Below, in pieces: positions 53,682 to 63,208 of a DNA stretch of 64,000 nt (its first letter is position 1; each line of letters opens with the position of its first letter). The stretch spans positions 92,737-156,736 of the forward strand of contig JAJCXN010000012.1 in NCBI GenBank assembly GCA_029263415.1, written 5' to 3'. The notes beneath the pieces were generated by a model. It had not been told where the DNA came from and did not search any database. It saw only the letters and a program-made list of their open reading frames with translations. The translations under genes were made by a program, and so were the position numbers. This DNA is from Acidobacteriota bacterium. Its GTDB lineage: Bacteria > Acidobacteriota > Thermoanaerobaculia > Multivoradales > Multivoraceae.

Positions 53682-56600
53682 CTAGGGCGTCCCGTTCGAC
53701 CATTGTGTTGTGTCCCCGGACTCGAATCCGTCCGAGAAGATCTCAGGCCCCACACACGTTTGGATAGCGAGGTCGTCGATATACCAGCCTTCGCGGCCCT
53801 CAAACGCATCTGTCGCGAGGCGGAAGCGGAACTGCACTGTGTCACCGGCGTATGCCGAAAGGTCGACAATCGACTCAAGCCAATCCTGGGGCTCGCCGCA
53901 CCAAGCATTCTCTCCGGAAATTGGGCTGGCGGGGTTGATCTCGACCGGACCATCATAGGGGTCGCTCAAGAGTTCTGCATCGAGACGAGTCCAGGTGCTG
54001 CCTCCATTGTTGGACACGTCTAAGACCGCACCGTCCCAGCAACCAGCAGTGCCACTGGACTCGATCTCCTGGTAGTTCCAGAAGCTCAGGGCAGGCTGAG
54101 TTCCAGAGGTAGGAACGGACATGCTTGGTGATACTAGGTACTGGTCACTCTCAGTTTCAACGTCCTCCGCCCAGAAAGCCGTGCTGCCACTGTGGGTGCG
54201 AGCCGAGGACTCCTGCCAGGTGTTCTGCGTTCCAGAACTAGTCCAGGCAGCGTTGCTTCCTTCGAGGTCGTCGGCGCTGTGGATCTCCGTGCTGAATCCG
54301 ATTGGACATTCACCCGGTGCCAGATCTGTGGTGAACGAGAATGTGGCCGAAGGGGCGCTCTCTCCGCAAGTGTTGTTTGCCTTGACCCGCCAGTAGTAGG
54401 TGGTAAGACTCTCGAGATTGGTTAGGTACGCTTCGCCCGCCACGGTCGCTGAATCGACGATCATGGAGAAGCCAGCGTCGGTAGCAATCTCGATTGTGTA
54501 GGAGGCGGCACCGGTGCCGGTCCACGAGAAGGAGGTGGCCTCGAAAGGTTCGGGATCGCTGCCGTTCGAAGGACTGGTCAGAAGTGGAACCGAGGGAATT
54601 GCGTCAAACAGCGTTAGCGGTATGAAGGTGCTCGCCGTGGTACTTGTGTCGGTGGAGTCGGTCGCAGTCACTTCGATGCTGTACTCGCCAGTTGAGACAC
54701 TGCCGAGGCTTGTGATGCTCAACGACGTGTCGACGTCGGACCCAGTGTTCAAGGAAGTGTCATCCAAGACACACGAGGCTCCTGCGGGGCAACCAGTGAC
54801 GCTGAGGTCGGTGCCGCCGGTTGGGTATCCCATCAGCGTAATTGTGGATGCGACGTTGCCAACCGTTGAACAGACCTCGAAGGCACTCGGGTCGGTTTCA
54901 ATGGCAACGCACCCTGGCACCTTAAAGGCGCCAACGCGTGTCGTCCAAGGGGCGGAGCCGGTGGCTTGCAAGTATTCTGTGGTGAACCAGAACGTACAGT
55001 CGTCGGCTGGATCGAGTTCCATCGAGGAATAATCACCCCAGCGAGCTGCCGAGTGGGTTTGAGAGCCCTCGCCAGCCTCCAGAACTGCCTCGGCAGACAT
55101 TGTGCCCAGGGGGGCATCTTTTTCATGCACAGCGTAGTGGATGGATGGGAAGGTTGAACCTGAGGTGAGCGAGTAGCCCATGGCGATGTTGCCGCTGCCA
55201 TCCATTGCGATCGACGGCATGAAGCGGTGTTCAGTATCTGGTGCGTAGGTGCCCTGCTGATGAATGCTCCATCCTCCGCGACTGCTGTCGCGCCGCAGTT
55301 CGAACCAACGCGGTGCCGCTTGGTCGCCCACGGCTAGCACGTCAACAGTCCAGGCTCCCACGAGCGCCTCATGGTCCGCGAACTTGCGGTAGACAAACCG
55401 TTGCATAGGCCACCACGACGCGCTGTCGATCCCCTGCGCGGTGCTCGGCTGCGGTAGACAGTTCGATTGGAAGAACCCGCAGACGGTCCAATTGAAGGGG
55501 GTTAGTTCGCCGGGGGCCGAGAAACTAGTGCTGAGCGAGAAGGTGCTACTAGCGGGAAGGTCCCAGTCGACATCGAACTCGTACAATTCCAAACTGTCTG
55601 CTGGTGGAGAACCGAAGTAAGGCTCGCCTCCGTCGAGGAATGTGTAGAGCAGCCCGGGATCACTACTCTCCGGGTAGTTGCGGCCGTCAACGTCTGCGGG
55701 CATGAACAAGTTGGGAAAGTTCTGAAACACCTGCGCCGGCCGCGCGGGATCGGCCGCGCTGATCATGCTCTGGCGATCGATCGCGTAGACGTCGTAGCCG
55801 CCCTGAAACCCAGAGTTGGTGGTCAGAAAGTAGGCGTTGTTGTCGGCCGCGGGCCACATGCCGACCTTGTAGTAGTCCGGGAAGCGCTGCGTATTAACCT
55901 GAAACAGGCGGTAAGTACCCTGAGGATCAGTGGTAGTTGAGACCGCGAAGCAAACCACGTTGCCTGATGTGAACTGTGTCAAAACCCACTTGTCGGCGTG
56001 CTGGTCATAGAGAAATATGGCATCTCCGTTGTTGTCGCTTTGACAAAGACCCCCGAAACCAGCCCACAGCGTGTTGGTGTTCAGCGGTCCCTGGAGGAGG
56101 GTGCCGGCCTTGTTGTAGATGCTGAACGCAGAATTGACGACCTGTAGGTAGTGGTCCGGTCCTACGGCTCCTTCGGTGTCGGGAGGCAGAACTCCACTCA
56201 CGTTGCCGATGCCCTCGAACTCCACGCTGAGAGCTGGGGCAGTGGAGCCACGCACTTGAGCGCGTTGAAGCGCCACCAAGGGATCATCGATCTTCTGGGT
56301 CGTGGTACCGAAGCGGTTGCCGTTCTCGTCCTCTAGATCGCCGTGTCGTGGCGGGTTCGCTTCGTCTGCGTTGTCGATGACGTCACGGATGTCGGTGCTC
56401 TCAAGTGAGGGGAACTCACGCAAAGCTCGGCTGACCCCGAGATCGGTCATGGTGATCTCAAGCGGGTTCCGACGGAAGCTTTCAGTGGACTCTTCGTCGA
56501 GGCCGGGCTTCGACCTGAGCTGGACCGCCTGCACTCCGGTACCGCTACCGGCTGCATAGTACGCCTTGGTCTGTTTCCCCTGGCGGGCGCCGAGTGCGGC

Positions 56601-57020
56601 GCTCAAGGCGGCGATGCTGGCCGGGGAATGGCCGCGTGGTTGCACCAAGACATGTGGATACTGGCGAACATCGTCGATCGACACCTCGAGCAAGACCTGC
56701 GGGTTGCGTGCGAAAACGGTACGCAGGCCTGGAGTTTTTCCAGGAAGACGGGTCTTACTGCCGACCTCCACCGTAAACCGGCCGTCTTCGATTACAACGT
56801 CATACCGTTCGGACGCCAAGGTCTGTTTGGCCTTGCTGTCGAGCACGGTGATGCGAATTGCCGCTTTGCCGTTGCGCGGCGTTTCATTGTCAGACACCGC
56901 AAAGCCGCGGTAGGTAATGGTGTCGGGGAAGAGGTTAGGGGCGGAGTTGGGTGCTGCTGCTAGAGCAGGACTCGCCAGCAAAAGTGCCGCAAGCCCAAAG
57001 AAGCGAAGAGGTGTATTCAT
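53682..57020 (-). CDS. Large secreted multidomain protein with FN3, MAM-like and DGFESG tail
   Basis: 1112 residues from the ATG at 57020 with GGAG 9 bases upstream. Signal peptide ends near ALAAAP. An N-terminal ~110-residue beta domain is followed by a long propeller-like region (GAVGPDHYLQVVNSAFSIYN then NAYFLTTNSGFQGGYDVYAI). About residue 730-810 is an Ig-like module (VTGCPAGASCVLDDTSLN). An FN3 module follows (SWTGTGAASYTIEIATDAGF). Then comes a MAM/immune-inhibitor-A-like domain (WTSSGTQNTWQESSARTHSG and GREGWYIDDLAIQTC). The last 19 residues are IFSDGFESGDTTQWSNGTP. No protease motif is present. Adhesion or extracellular matrix function is inferred. Confidence 0.85.
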   Translation of the reverse strand: MNTPLRFFGLAALLLASPALAAAPNSAPNLFPDTITYRGFAVSDNETPRNGKAAIRITVLDSKAKQTLASERYDVVIEDGRFTVEVGSKTRLPGKTPGLRTVFARNPQVLLEVSIDDVRQYPHVLVQPRGHSPASIAALSAALGARQGKQTKAYYAAGSGTGVQAVQLRSKPGLDEESTESFRRNPLEITMTDLGVSRALREFPSLESTDIRDVIDNADEANPPRHGDLEDENGNRFGTTTQKIDDPLVALQRAQVRGSTAPALSVEFEGIGNVSGVLPPDTEGAVGPDHYLQVVNSAFSIYNKAGTLLQGPLNTNTLWAGFGGLCQSDNNGDAIFLYDQHADKWVLTQFTSGNVVCFAVSTTTDPQGTYRLFQVNTQRFPDYYKVGMWPAADNNAYFLTTNSGFQGGYDVYAIDRQSMISAADPARPAQVFQNFPNLFMPADVDGRNYPESSDPGLLYTFLDGGEPYFGSPPADSLELYEFDVDWDLPASSTFSLSTSFSAPGELTPFNWTVCGFFQSNCLPQPSTAQGIDSASWWPMQRFVYRKFADHEALVGAWTVDVLAVGDQAAPRWFELRRDSSRGGWSIHQQGTYAPDTEHRFMPSIAMDGSGNIAMGYSLTSGSTFPSIHYAVHEKDAPLGTMSAEAVLEAGEGSQTHSAARWGDYSSMELDPADDCTFWFTTEYLQATGSAPWTTRVGAFKVPGCVAIETDPSAFEVCSTVGNVASTITLMGYPTGGTDLSVTGCPAGASCVLDDTSLNTGSDVDTSLSITSLGSVSTGEYSIEVTATDSTDTSTTASTFIPLTLFDAIPSVPLLTSPSNGSDPEPFEATSFSWTGTGAASYTIEIATDAGFSMIVDSATVAGEAYLTNLESLTTYYWRVKANNTCGESAPSATFSFTTDLAPGECPIGFSTEIHSADDLEGSNAAWTSSGTQNTWQESSARTHSGSTAFWAEDVETESDQYLVSPSMSVPTSGTQPALSFWNYQEIESSGTAGCWDGAVLDVSNNGGSTWTRLDAELLSDPYDGPVEINPASPISGENAWCGEPQDWLESIVDLSAYAGDTVQFRFRLATDAFEGREGWYIDDLAIQTCVGPEIFSDGFESGDTTQWSNGTP
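53685..53741 (-). other. C-terminal DGFESG tail (copy 2)
   Basis: 19 codons: I-F-S-D-G-F-E-S-G-D-T-T-Q-W-S-N-G-T-P. Matches copy 1 in length and in 11 of 19 positions, with F-x-D-G-F-E-S-G-x-T-x-x-W-S as the core, although the two host proteins are otherwise unrelated. Confidence 0.85.
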
Positions 57021-57746
57021 TGTTGAAGACTCCGGTCTAGGTGAGGTTTTGTTCAACGAACAGCATCGCTACGTTGCGACGTGAAAGATTTGCTGGCGAC
57101 AGTATCGCACCGCCTCTCTGGGGCGTTTCACTTGGGAGCAGTGCGGGTCGTGTCGCAACGAAGACCTTGTGATCTTCCGCGCTAGGCTTTCTCTTAACGC
57201 CACTAGCGATGAGGTAGGCAATCGCCATGAGCGCGTCAGCTGAACGAAACCCGTTGGCCTCGGGGCAGCGACGCGAATTGTGTTGTTGACACCTTCGAGG
57301 AGTTCGAAGATGAGTCGCTCATCGAAGTAGGCAGCGAGGCTCCTTCTCGGTTTCGCTCGGGTGTGTGATGTCTCTGGCAATCGGTCGGTCAGCATGAAGG
57401 TGCCATCGGGTCATCGCCTCGTGGATATGACTGGCCACACCTGTGCTGTGTCCCGCAACAGTTACCCTGGCAGGTTTACAAGCCGGTTAGTTGAAGCCGT
57501 CTCTTGATTGAAGTGTTGCCAATCCATCCGAACCGTCAGCCTCCCTCAGGCACCGCGAATGGGGACGTTGGGTGACATACAGACGGTTAGGTGGCACGGA
57601 TCATCTCGGGGCCTTAGGAGTCGCTCGATCTTCGCCATGGCTGCGTAGTAACTCTGGCGAACTGCCGAGTCACGGGAGTGTTGGATGGGTGTGCTACGTT
57701 GTGGAGGCCGCAACTCCTTAGGCCGAACCGAAAGAGGGTGAACGCT
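57021..57746. other. Long divergent intergenic region
   Basis: 726 bases between divergent secreted-protein genes. Minus-strand frames at 57069-57395 and 57614-58135 lack ribosome sites and family resemblance and are treated as chance. No repeat or clear promoter was found by eye. Confidence 0.5.
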
Positions 57747-59372
57747 GTGTGGATATTCAAGCGCTTGAGTGCCGGCTTGATTCTTATGCTGTCTCTGCCA
57801 GCCGTAGCTGCTGGGGGGACACCGGTGTCTGACGTCGACGTCATCCTGGAGAAGCTAACTCCCAGTCTGATCGTCGATCCACTAGGCGGTGACGGCATTG
57901 ATGTGGTGTGCGTGAGCCTGCCGAAAAAGGTTACGCCTTTTGGCATTGGGATTGTGGCCCCTGGTGATGCAGGGTGGGTGCTAGATACGTCGACACCGGG
58001 CCAGATGTGCGCGCGGCGACAAGATGCAATGGGTGCTCGAGCGGTGATCTTCAAACTGTCCGCTGCACCGAAACCCGGCAAGTACTCCGTCACGATCGGC
58101 GGCAGCGGGGAGGTGCTCTTCCAACGCAAACGCATTCAGTCGCGAAATCTGTCACCGATCGAAACCATCACCGACGTGTTGTCGGTGCTGGACTTCCCGA
58201 ACGAGGTCACTCCAGGAGAGTTGGTGTTGGCTGCAGTGACCCAGCCAGCGGCCGCTCCGAGCGGCGGCCGCTGGTCTTTCAGCGGTGGCATTAACGGCGT
58301 GGTTCTCGATCCAGAGCTGGATCGAGCGGCCCATTCGCCGGCTGCGGGAGCGGTTGCCGAGGAGGAAGAAGAGAGTATGGAAGGAAAGGAAATGGAGGAA
58401 GATCTGGGCTCGGGGTCGGAGGCGGAATTCAGCGAAGTGATCGTGGTCACTGGTACTCGGGCGGGGGGGCCACGCAAAGGGGCGCCGCCTCGGAGTTCCG
58501 AGAGCGGGTCTCTGACCGGAACTGTTCTCGATCAAGAGGATTTGGATGTGGTGTCCGCTGCGATCGCGAACGAACACCAGCTGGTGCTCTACGTGCCGCC
58601 TAACTTCGGCGTGATGGGTTCTCTCGCAAGTACGGTGAATACCAACAAGGGCAAGTCGGGAGAGAAGGAGGGTGAGAACAAGTCCTTCTCGGCCAATCCA
58701 CCGGAGCCGGTGATGGTCCGAGTCACCTATCGCAATCGCTTTGGTCAGATCCTGGTTGACGGCGAAGCCGAGGTGAGGCCGGTTCCGGTCTTAAGCGAAG
58801 GGGACGTTCCGGTAATTCTCTACGGTACCGAGATGGCTTTTGCAGGTCGTCAGGCCTGCGTTTGCGGTTTCTTCCCAAACCCGAGCCATTGGAGTGGGTT
58901 GATGCTTGACGGCGAACCGGTACGGGTGACATCCGCAACCAGCAGCGCTGTGTCGTTCGAGCTCCCGAGCGGCGCCCTTTCAGGTGCGCATCAGGTCACG
59001 GGCAACCCAACCGCAGGGTTCTCTAAGGAGGATTTGTGGAGGATCATCGCGCTAGAACTGTCGGGCTCACTAGATCAAGAAGAGCTGTTCAGCGGCGGCT
59101 CCACGATCATGCGGCTCGAGATTACGGGTACGGATGAACCGCTTGCGCTCCGGCTGCGAAACACCACTCCCAGCGTCATCACGCTCGATGGTGGCGACGA
59201 TCAGGTGGCGACCAGTAGTGGCTCGCAGCCCAATACCGTCACCCGCACGGTCGGAGCGAAGGGTCGGGGCAGTTTCAATATCGAGTGGTCTCTGGATACC
59301 GAGCCTTGTCCGTGCGAGGCGCAGCGAACACTGCACCAACTAAGCATTGAGACGATCCGGAACATCAAGTGA
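57747..59372 (+). CDS. Large secreted protein of unrecognised family
   Basis: 541 residues. The GTG at 57747 is preferred since a signal peptide (LSAGLILMLSLPAVAAGG) begins there and AGAGG lies upstream; a frame from 57678 is longer. No known family was recognised. Features: a Gly/Val-rich beta region, an acidic stretch EEEEESMEGKEMEEDLGS near residue 215, and a TonB-box-like EVIVVTGTR shortly after. A Lys/Glu-rich low-complexity run and several CPC/CVC-type Cys (CVCGFFPNPSHW and PCPCEAQRTLHQLS) follow. The Cys pairs could form disulfides. It is probably exported and may interact with an outer-membrane system. Confidence 0.65.
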   Translation: MWIFKRLSAGLILMLSLPAVAAGGTPVSDVDVILEKLTPSLIVDPLGGDGIDVVCVSLPKKVTPFGIGIVAPGDAGWVLDTSTPGQMCARRQDAMGARAVIFKLSAAPKPGKYSVTIGGSGEVLFQRKRIQSRNLSPIETITDVLSVLDFPNEVTPGELVLAAVTQPAAAPSGGRWSFSGGINGVVLDPELDRAAHSPAAGAVAEEEEESMEGKEMEEDLGSGSEAEFSEVIVVTGTRAGGPRKGAPPRSSESGSLTGTVLDQEDLDVVSAAIANEHQLVLYVPPNFGVMGSLASTVNTNKGKSGEKEGENKSFSANPPEPVMVRVTYRNRFGQILVDGEAEVRPVPVLSEGDVPVILYGTEMAFAGRQACVCGFFPNPSHWSGLMLDGEPVRVTSATSSAVSFELPSGALSGAHQVTGNPTAGFSKEDLWRIIALELSGSLDQEELFSGGSTIMRLEITGTDEPLALRLRNTTPSVITLDGGDDQVATSSGSQPNTVTRTVGAKGRGSFNIEWSLDTEPCPCEAQRTLHQLSIETIRNIK

Positions 59373-59645
59373 ACTCGTGACCGCCGATGATAAGAGGCTG
59401 CGTCGGTCGGAGTCAGTTGCCGAAGGCATTGACGGAGCGCGGATGGTTCAAGTGGCCACGAGCTGTTTCGATAGACGTGCCTGTGCTGAGGTACTTCCGA
59501 GCCACTTAGTACTGTGGGGCTCAGCGCTCAGGCAGGGGGGCGAACTAGTTGCGCGGTGTGCTCATGCCTGATTCTCGGCAGGTTGCTGCAGTGTTGAGTT
59601 GTTGGACCACGCGAGGCCAGTTCATGAACACCAGGGTTCGGCTGG

Positions 59646-61334
59646 CTACTCGGCGATGAGCAGGGTCAGCCGCGGCCCTTCGTTCGTTGGATCTCGGTAG
59701 TAGTCGCCGCGACAACAGGTGGGATGGTGGATTACGATGTCGCTCTTGTTGTCCGAGTTGAGATCCGCGAACCAGACGTATTCGCCGTCGTCAGGCATTG
59801 GTACCAGGGTGTCAAGTGGCACGTCTGTGAATAGTTCGACACCGTCAATCCCGGGATAGACCCTCAGCCGATCAAACTTGTGTGGTCTCAGGCACGGCAT
59901 CGATCTGCGGTCATGCCCTCGCACGAGGTCTGCCCGCCCGTCACCAGTAACGTCACCGATCAATGTAATCGCGTTGAACGATCTGCTGTACTTTTCTTGC
60001 ATCAGACGGGTTTGGTGCTGGCCGCCTCGAAGTACTAAGTCGAGCGGCACCCATCCGGGTCCGCGGTGAGCTCCGGGATACTGGAGTTCGGTGCGCCGCG
60101 TGGTATTCGCACCTCCTCGGTATCGAGCATCCTGCAGCTGGTGGAAGTCGATGTGCACGTAGACCTCGCCGCCCATACCGCCTCGAAACCTCATGAAGAG
60201 ATTGTTCCCGAAGAACTTGCGGTCGATGGTCTCGATCATCAGCTCTAGCTCACCGTCGCCATCGACATCCAGCAGCGACAGCCCAACTTGGACGCGCCCC
60301 GAATCAACCACCGAGTCAGGCGTCGACTCGAACGCTAGGCCGCCACCAGATGATGCCTTGCCGAAGTGTATTTCGGCGGAGGACCGCTTGCGTGTCTGTT
60401 GATTGCCCTCCAAACTGAGGACGACTAGATCAGCGATTCCATCGGCGTTGAGATCGGTGAACGAATGGAGCACGCGGCCGACCATCGCGCCGCTTGCGAG
60501 CGTTGAGAGCTGGTCCGAATCGAAGGCTACGTCAATGGCAAACGTCCCTGCATCGCGCGCAAACAGACCCTCTTCGGTCTGCAGATGGACCCGGAAGTGA
60601 TCCTGCTGCCAGTAGACCAGATCGCCTCTGCCGTCACCGTTGACATCGACATCATGGACCCGCGCTTGACTCCAAGCGTCGTAGCGCGTGCCATCCGCGC
60701 CGAGGATCCGATCCATCTCGGCGAAACCGCCAATCTTCACCGGTGCAGCAAACGCGCCTTCGCTTTGCTGGACGAGTATCCAGAAACCGCCGCCGTCCGG
60801 TACCACTAGGTCATCGAGACCGTCCTTGTTGAGGTCGTGGCTGATGTCTAGGTGCGGAATCTCGTTGCCGCGCGGCGGCAAGAAGTCAGACGTCAGGTTG
60901 GGCACGCTCGGTAGTTCGCGCTCGCTCGAGGTAGCAGGATCGAACCAGAGAAGCCGCTCATCCGAGTAGGTGACCAATCGATCGGTGCCTGCGATCCTCA
61001 CCACGTCGACGAACTGGGCATTCTCGCGGATCGTGGAGAGTAGATCAGGCATCCAGGTCTCGTTCCCGAACCCATACAACTGCAGGGTGCGTTCGTTGTT
61101 CTCGTCGACGTGCAGGACCACGACATCCGCGACTTGGCTTTGGCGCAAGAACCCGGTCAAAACGGTTTGCCGATTGGCGATCCTTGGTCCCGTGTCGAGG
61201 TGGTGTTGCTGAAACAGTTCGTTCAACGGTTGTGCTGGGGCAGATGAACTCCCAAGTCCGGCGATCGCTGCGGTGAACAAGCTTGTGAGAATCACTCTTC
61301 GCTTGCTGGTTGTCTGGCTCAGGATGGCACGCAT
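59646..61334 (-). CDS. Secreted FG-GAP/VCBS repeat protein
   Basis: 562 residues from the ATG at 61334, preceded on the minus strand by GGGAGGAG. Signal peptide ends around SSSAPAQ. Repeated Asp-rich turns mark an integrin-like propeller: DISHDLNKDGLDDLVVPDGG, VNGDGRGDLVYW, DLNADGIADLVVLS, DVDGDGELELMIET, GDVTGDGRADLVRG and DLNSDNKSDIVIH. These calcium-loop motifs predict seven or so blades. There is no C-terminal ASPIC domain and no DGFESG tail. Extracellular binding role inferred. Divergent from the sigma-54 activator gene. Confidence 0.88.
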   Translation of the reverse strand: MRAILSQTTSKRRVILTSLFTAAIAGLGSSSAPAQPLNELFQQHHLDTGPRIANRQTVLTGFLRQSQVADVVVLHVDENNERTLQLYGFGNETWMPDLLSTIRENAQFVDVVRIAGTDRLVTYSDERLLWFDPATSSERELPSVPNLTSDFLPPRGNEIPHLDISHDLNKDGLDDLVVPDGGGFWILVQQSEGAFAAPVKIGGFAEMDRILGADGTRYDAWSQARVHDVDVNGDGRGDLVYWQQDHFRVHLQTEEGLFARDAGTFAIDVAFDSDQLSTLASGAMVGRVLHSFTDLNADGIADLVVLSLEGNQQTRKRSSAEIHFGKASSGGGLAFESTPDSVVDSGRVQVGLSLLDVDGDGELELMIETIDRKFFGNNLFMRFRGGMGGEVYVHIDFHQLQDARYRGGANTTRRTELQYPGAHRGPGWVPLDLVLRGGQHQTRLMQEKYSRSFNAITLIGDVTGDGRADLVRGHDRRSMPCLRPHKFDRLRVYPGIDGVELFTDVPLDTLVPMPDDGEYVWFADLNSDNKSDIVIHHPTCCRGDYYRDPTNEGPRLTLLIAE

Positions 61335-61533
61335 TGTTTCTCCTCCCTTTTCAGGTGTTGCTAGCGGTACGGCCTAAGAGCCGTAGCGATTGTCTTCAAC
61401 CCCCTTTCACACCACGTGCCATCAGAGCTTGGGCCCCAGCGTCCGTGGTTCGGCGCGGACTGTTCGTGACCCGGGTTCGCCCGTGAGATCAAGAAATGTA
61501 TAAGCACTGTGCATTCCATGTATAGTCATCCCA

Positions 61534-63096
61534 ATGAGAGAGTCGGAACTCAACTTCGCCGATGCGGTAGCAGAACTGGTCTACTGCAACCCATTTGGTC
61601 CCGCTCGCATCGACGCCGAGCGGCGCGCGCTAGGCGATCAGTACGAAGAACTCGGCAGTGTTTGGCACTTCGACGCCGACCTGGCTGACAACCAGAATCT
61701 GGTGCGTTTGGATCAGCGCCTTTACGGCTTTGTCCATCGATGGTGTGAACGCCTTAAGGGTGCTGAGAGCCCAGCCTCAGAGCGCACGCTCTACCGCGAC
61801 GTGGTTCTCTACTACCTGTACAACCGGTATCAACATCGCATGTATGAGGTCATCACGGCAGACGATTCGAAAGGTCGATGCCGCGCTGAGTTCTTCCCCA
61901 GCTTCGATGGTGAAGTACGGGCCTTGTTCCATGAGGCTGGCTTCAGCGCGAGTGCGCAGGACGATCCGGTGTCGAGAGCAGCGTCAGATCGCGGCGCGAT
62001 TTCTACCGACAGTTCCCTTCTTTTTGCTCGCTTCTTCCAGATCCGCCGCGCGTTCCATCTCATCTTTCGTCACATTGTCGGTGGCTCAGTTGCGGCCGCG
62101 CACCTGCGAAGTAGCGCTTGGGAGTCGATCTTCACTCACGATCTAGGACGCTTCTTCGCGTCGCCCACGGATCGCATGGCAAACATCACCACTCTGATCA
62201 CTGGCGCATCGGGAACCGGCAAAGAACTGGTGGCGCGCGCCATTGGTATGTCCCGCTTCATCGCCTTTGAGCCCGCCAAGAGTCGCTTCGCCCACGACTT
62301 CCAACGAGTGTTCTACCCACTCAACCTGTCGGCGCTCTCACCGACTTTGATCGAATCCGAACTGTTCGGCCACATCCGTGGTTCCTTCACTGGTGCCGTC
62401 GTCGATCGCAGCGGTTGGCTGGAAGACTGCCCAGACTGCGGCACAGTCTTCTTAGACGAGGTCGGTGAAGTTGAAGAATCGGTACAGGTGAAACTGCTAC
62501 GAGTGCTCGAAACTCGTTCTTTTCATCGCATCGGCGAAACGCGCCTGCGCCCCTTCCTGGGAAAGGTCGTGGCGGCCACGAACCGGGACCCCGCTGTTGA
62601 GATGAGTGAGGGTCGCATGCGCGAGGACTTCTACTACCGCTTGTGCTCAGACATCGTGCGTGCGCCAAGCTTGGTCGAACAGCTTGAAGGTTCGCAAGAC
62701 GAGTTGCGAACTCTGGTGCTGAGCGTGGCCCGCCGCCTAGTGAGCGCGGACTCGGCAGACGAGCTGACCGCTCAGGTCACCCAAGTCGTCCGCAGCGATC
62801 TCGGACGCGATTATCCGTGGCCCGGTAATTTCAGGGAACTGGAACAGTGTGTACGCAACGTCATGATTCGTGGGACGTACCGGCCGCTGCGTAGGCGGCA
62901 CAGCACGCAAGACGCGCTGCAAGATGCCCTCCTCGAGGGCTCCTTGACTGCCGATGAACTGCTCAGCCGCTACTGCGCACTCATCTATGAACGAGAGGGT
63001 TCCTACAGCGCAGCAGCGGTGCGACTGGGCCTCGACCGTCGGACCGTCAAGGCCAAGATCCTGGCGGAACCAACACGGCTGGCAGAAAAGCCGTAG
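61534..63096 (+). CDS. Sigma-54-dependent (AAA+) transcriptional activator
   Basis: 520 residues. Residues 1-~205 are not a receiver, GAF or PAS domain that can be recognised. The AAA+ core has Walker A GASGTGKE (224-231), the sigma-54 contact loop GSFTGA (283-288, canonical GAFTGA), Walker B GTVFLDEVGE (303-312) and arginine-finger segment VVAATNRDP then REDFYYRL. The C-terminal Fis-type helix-turn-helix reads GSYSAAAVRLGLDRRTVKAK. It activates RNA polymerase carrying sigma-54; no convincing TGGCAC-N5-TTGC promoter was found nearby, so its target is open. Two ATGTATA repeats at 61496-61502 and 61519-61525 flank the upstream promoter region. Confidence 0.93.
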   Translation: MRESELNFADAVAELVYCNPFGPARIDAERRALGDQYEELGSVWHFDADLADNQNLVRLDQRLYGFVHRWCERLKGAESPASERTLYRDVVLYYLYNRYQHRMYEVITADDSKGRCRAEFFPSFDGEVRALFHEAGFSASAQDDPVSRAASDRGAISTDSSLLFARFFQIRRAFHLIFRHIVGGSVAAAHLRSSAWESIFTHDLGRFFASPTDRMANITTLITGASGTGKELVARAIGMSRFIAFEPAKSRFAHDFQRVFYPLNLSALSPTLIESELFGHIRGSFTGAVVDRSGWLEDCPDCGTVFLDEVGEVEESVQVKLLRVLETRSFHRIGETRLRPFLGKVVAATNRDPAVEMSEGRMREDFYYRLCSDIVRAPSLVEQLEGSQDELRTLVLSVARRLVSADSADELTAQVTQVVRSDLGRDYPWPGNFRELEQCVRNVMIRGTYRPLRRRHSTQDALQDALLEGSLTADELLSRYCALIYEREGSYSAAAVRLGLDRRTVKAKILAEPTRLAEKP

Positions 63097-63208
63097 CTCC
63101 ACAGCGGATCAGGGTTGGCCCCAAGTGGAGTGGTCGCAATAGCCCAGAAAGGGCGCAGGAGAGGTGTCGCAGAAGAGCTGCCGCCAAGTGTTGAGAAGCC
63201 TCCTTTTA

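Noticed and set aside
57069..57395. 108-codon minus-strand frame in the long intergenic region
   Set aside because: No start with a ribosome site and no recognisable motif.
61335..61420. TGGCACGTGG-type possible sigma-54 promoter upstream of the FG-GAP gene (minus strand)
   Set aside because: The -24 half is present but no TGC at -12, so it does not meet the consensus.
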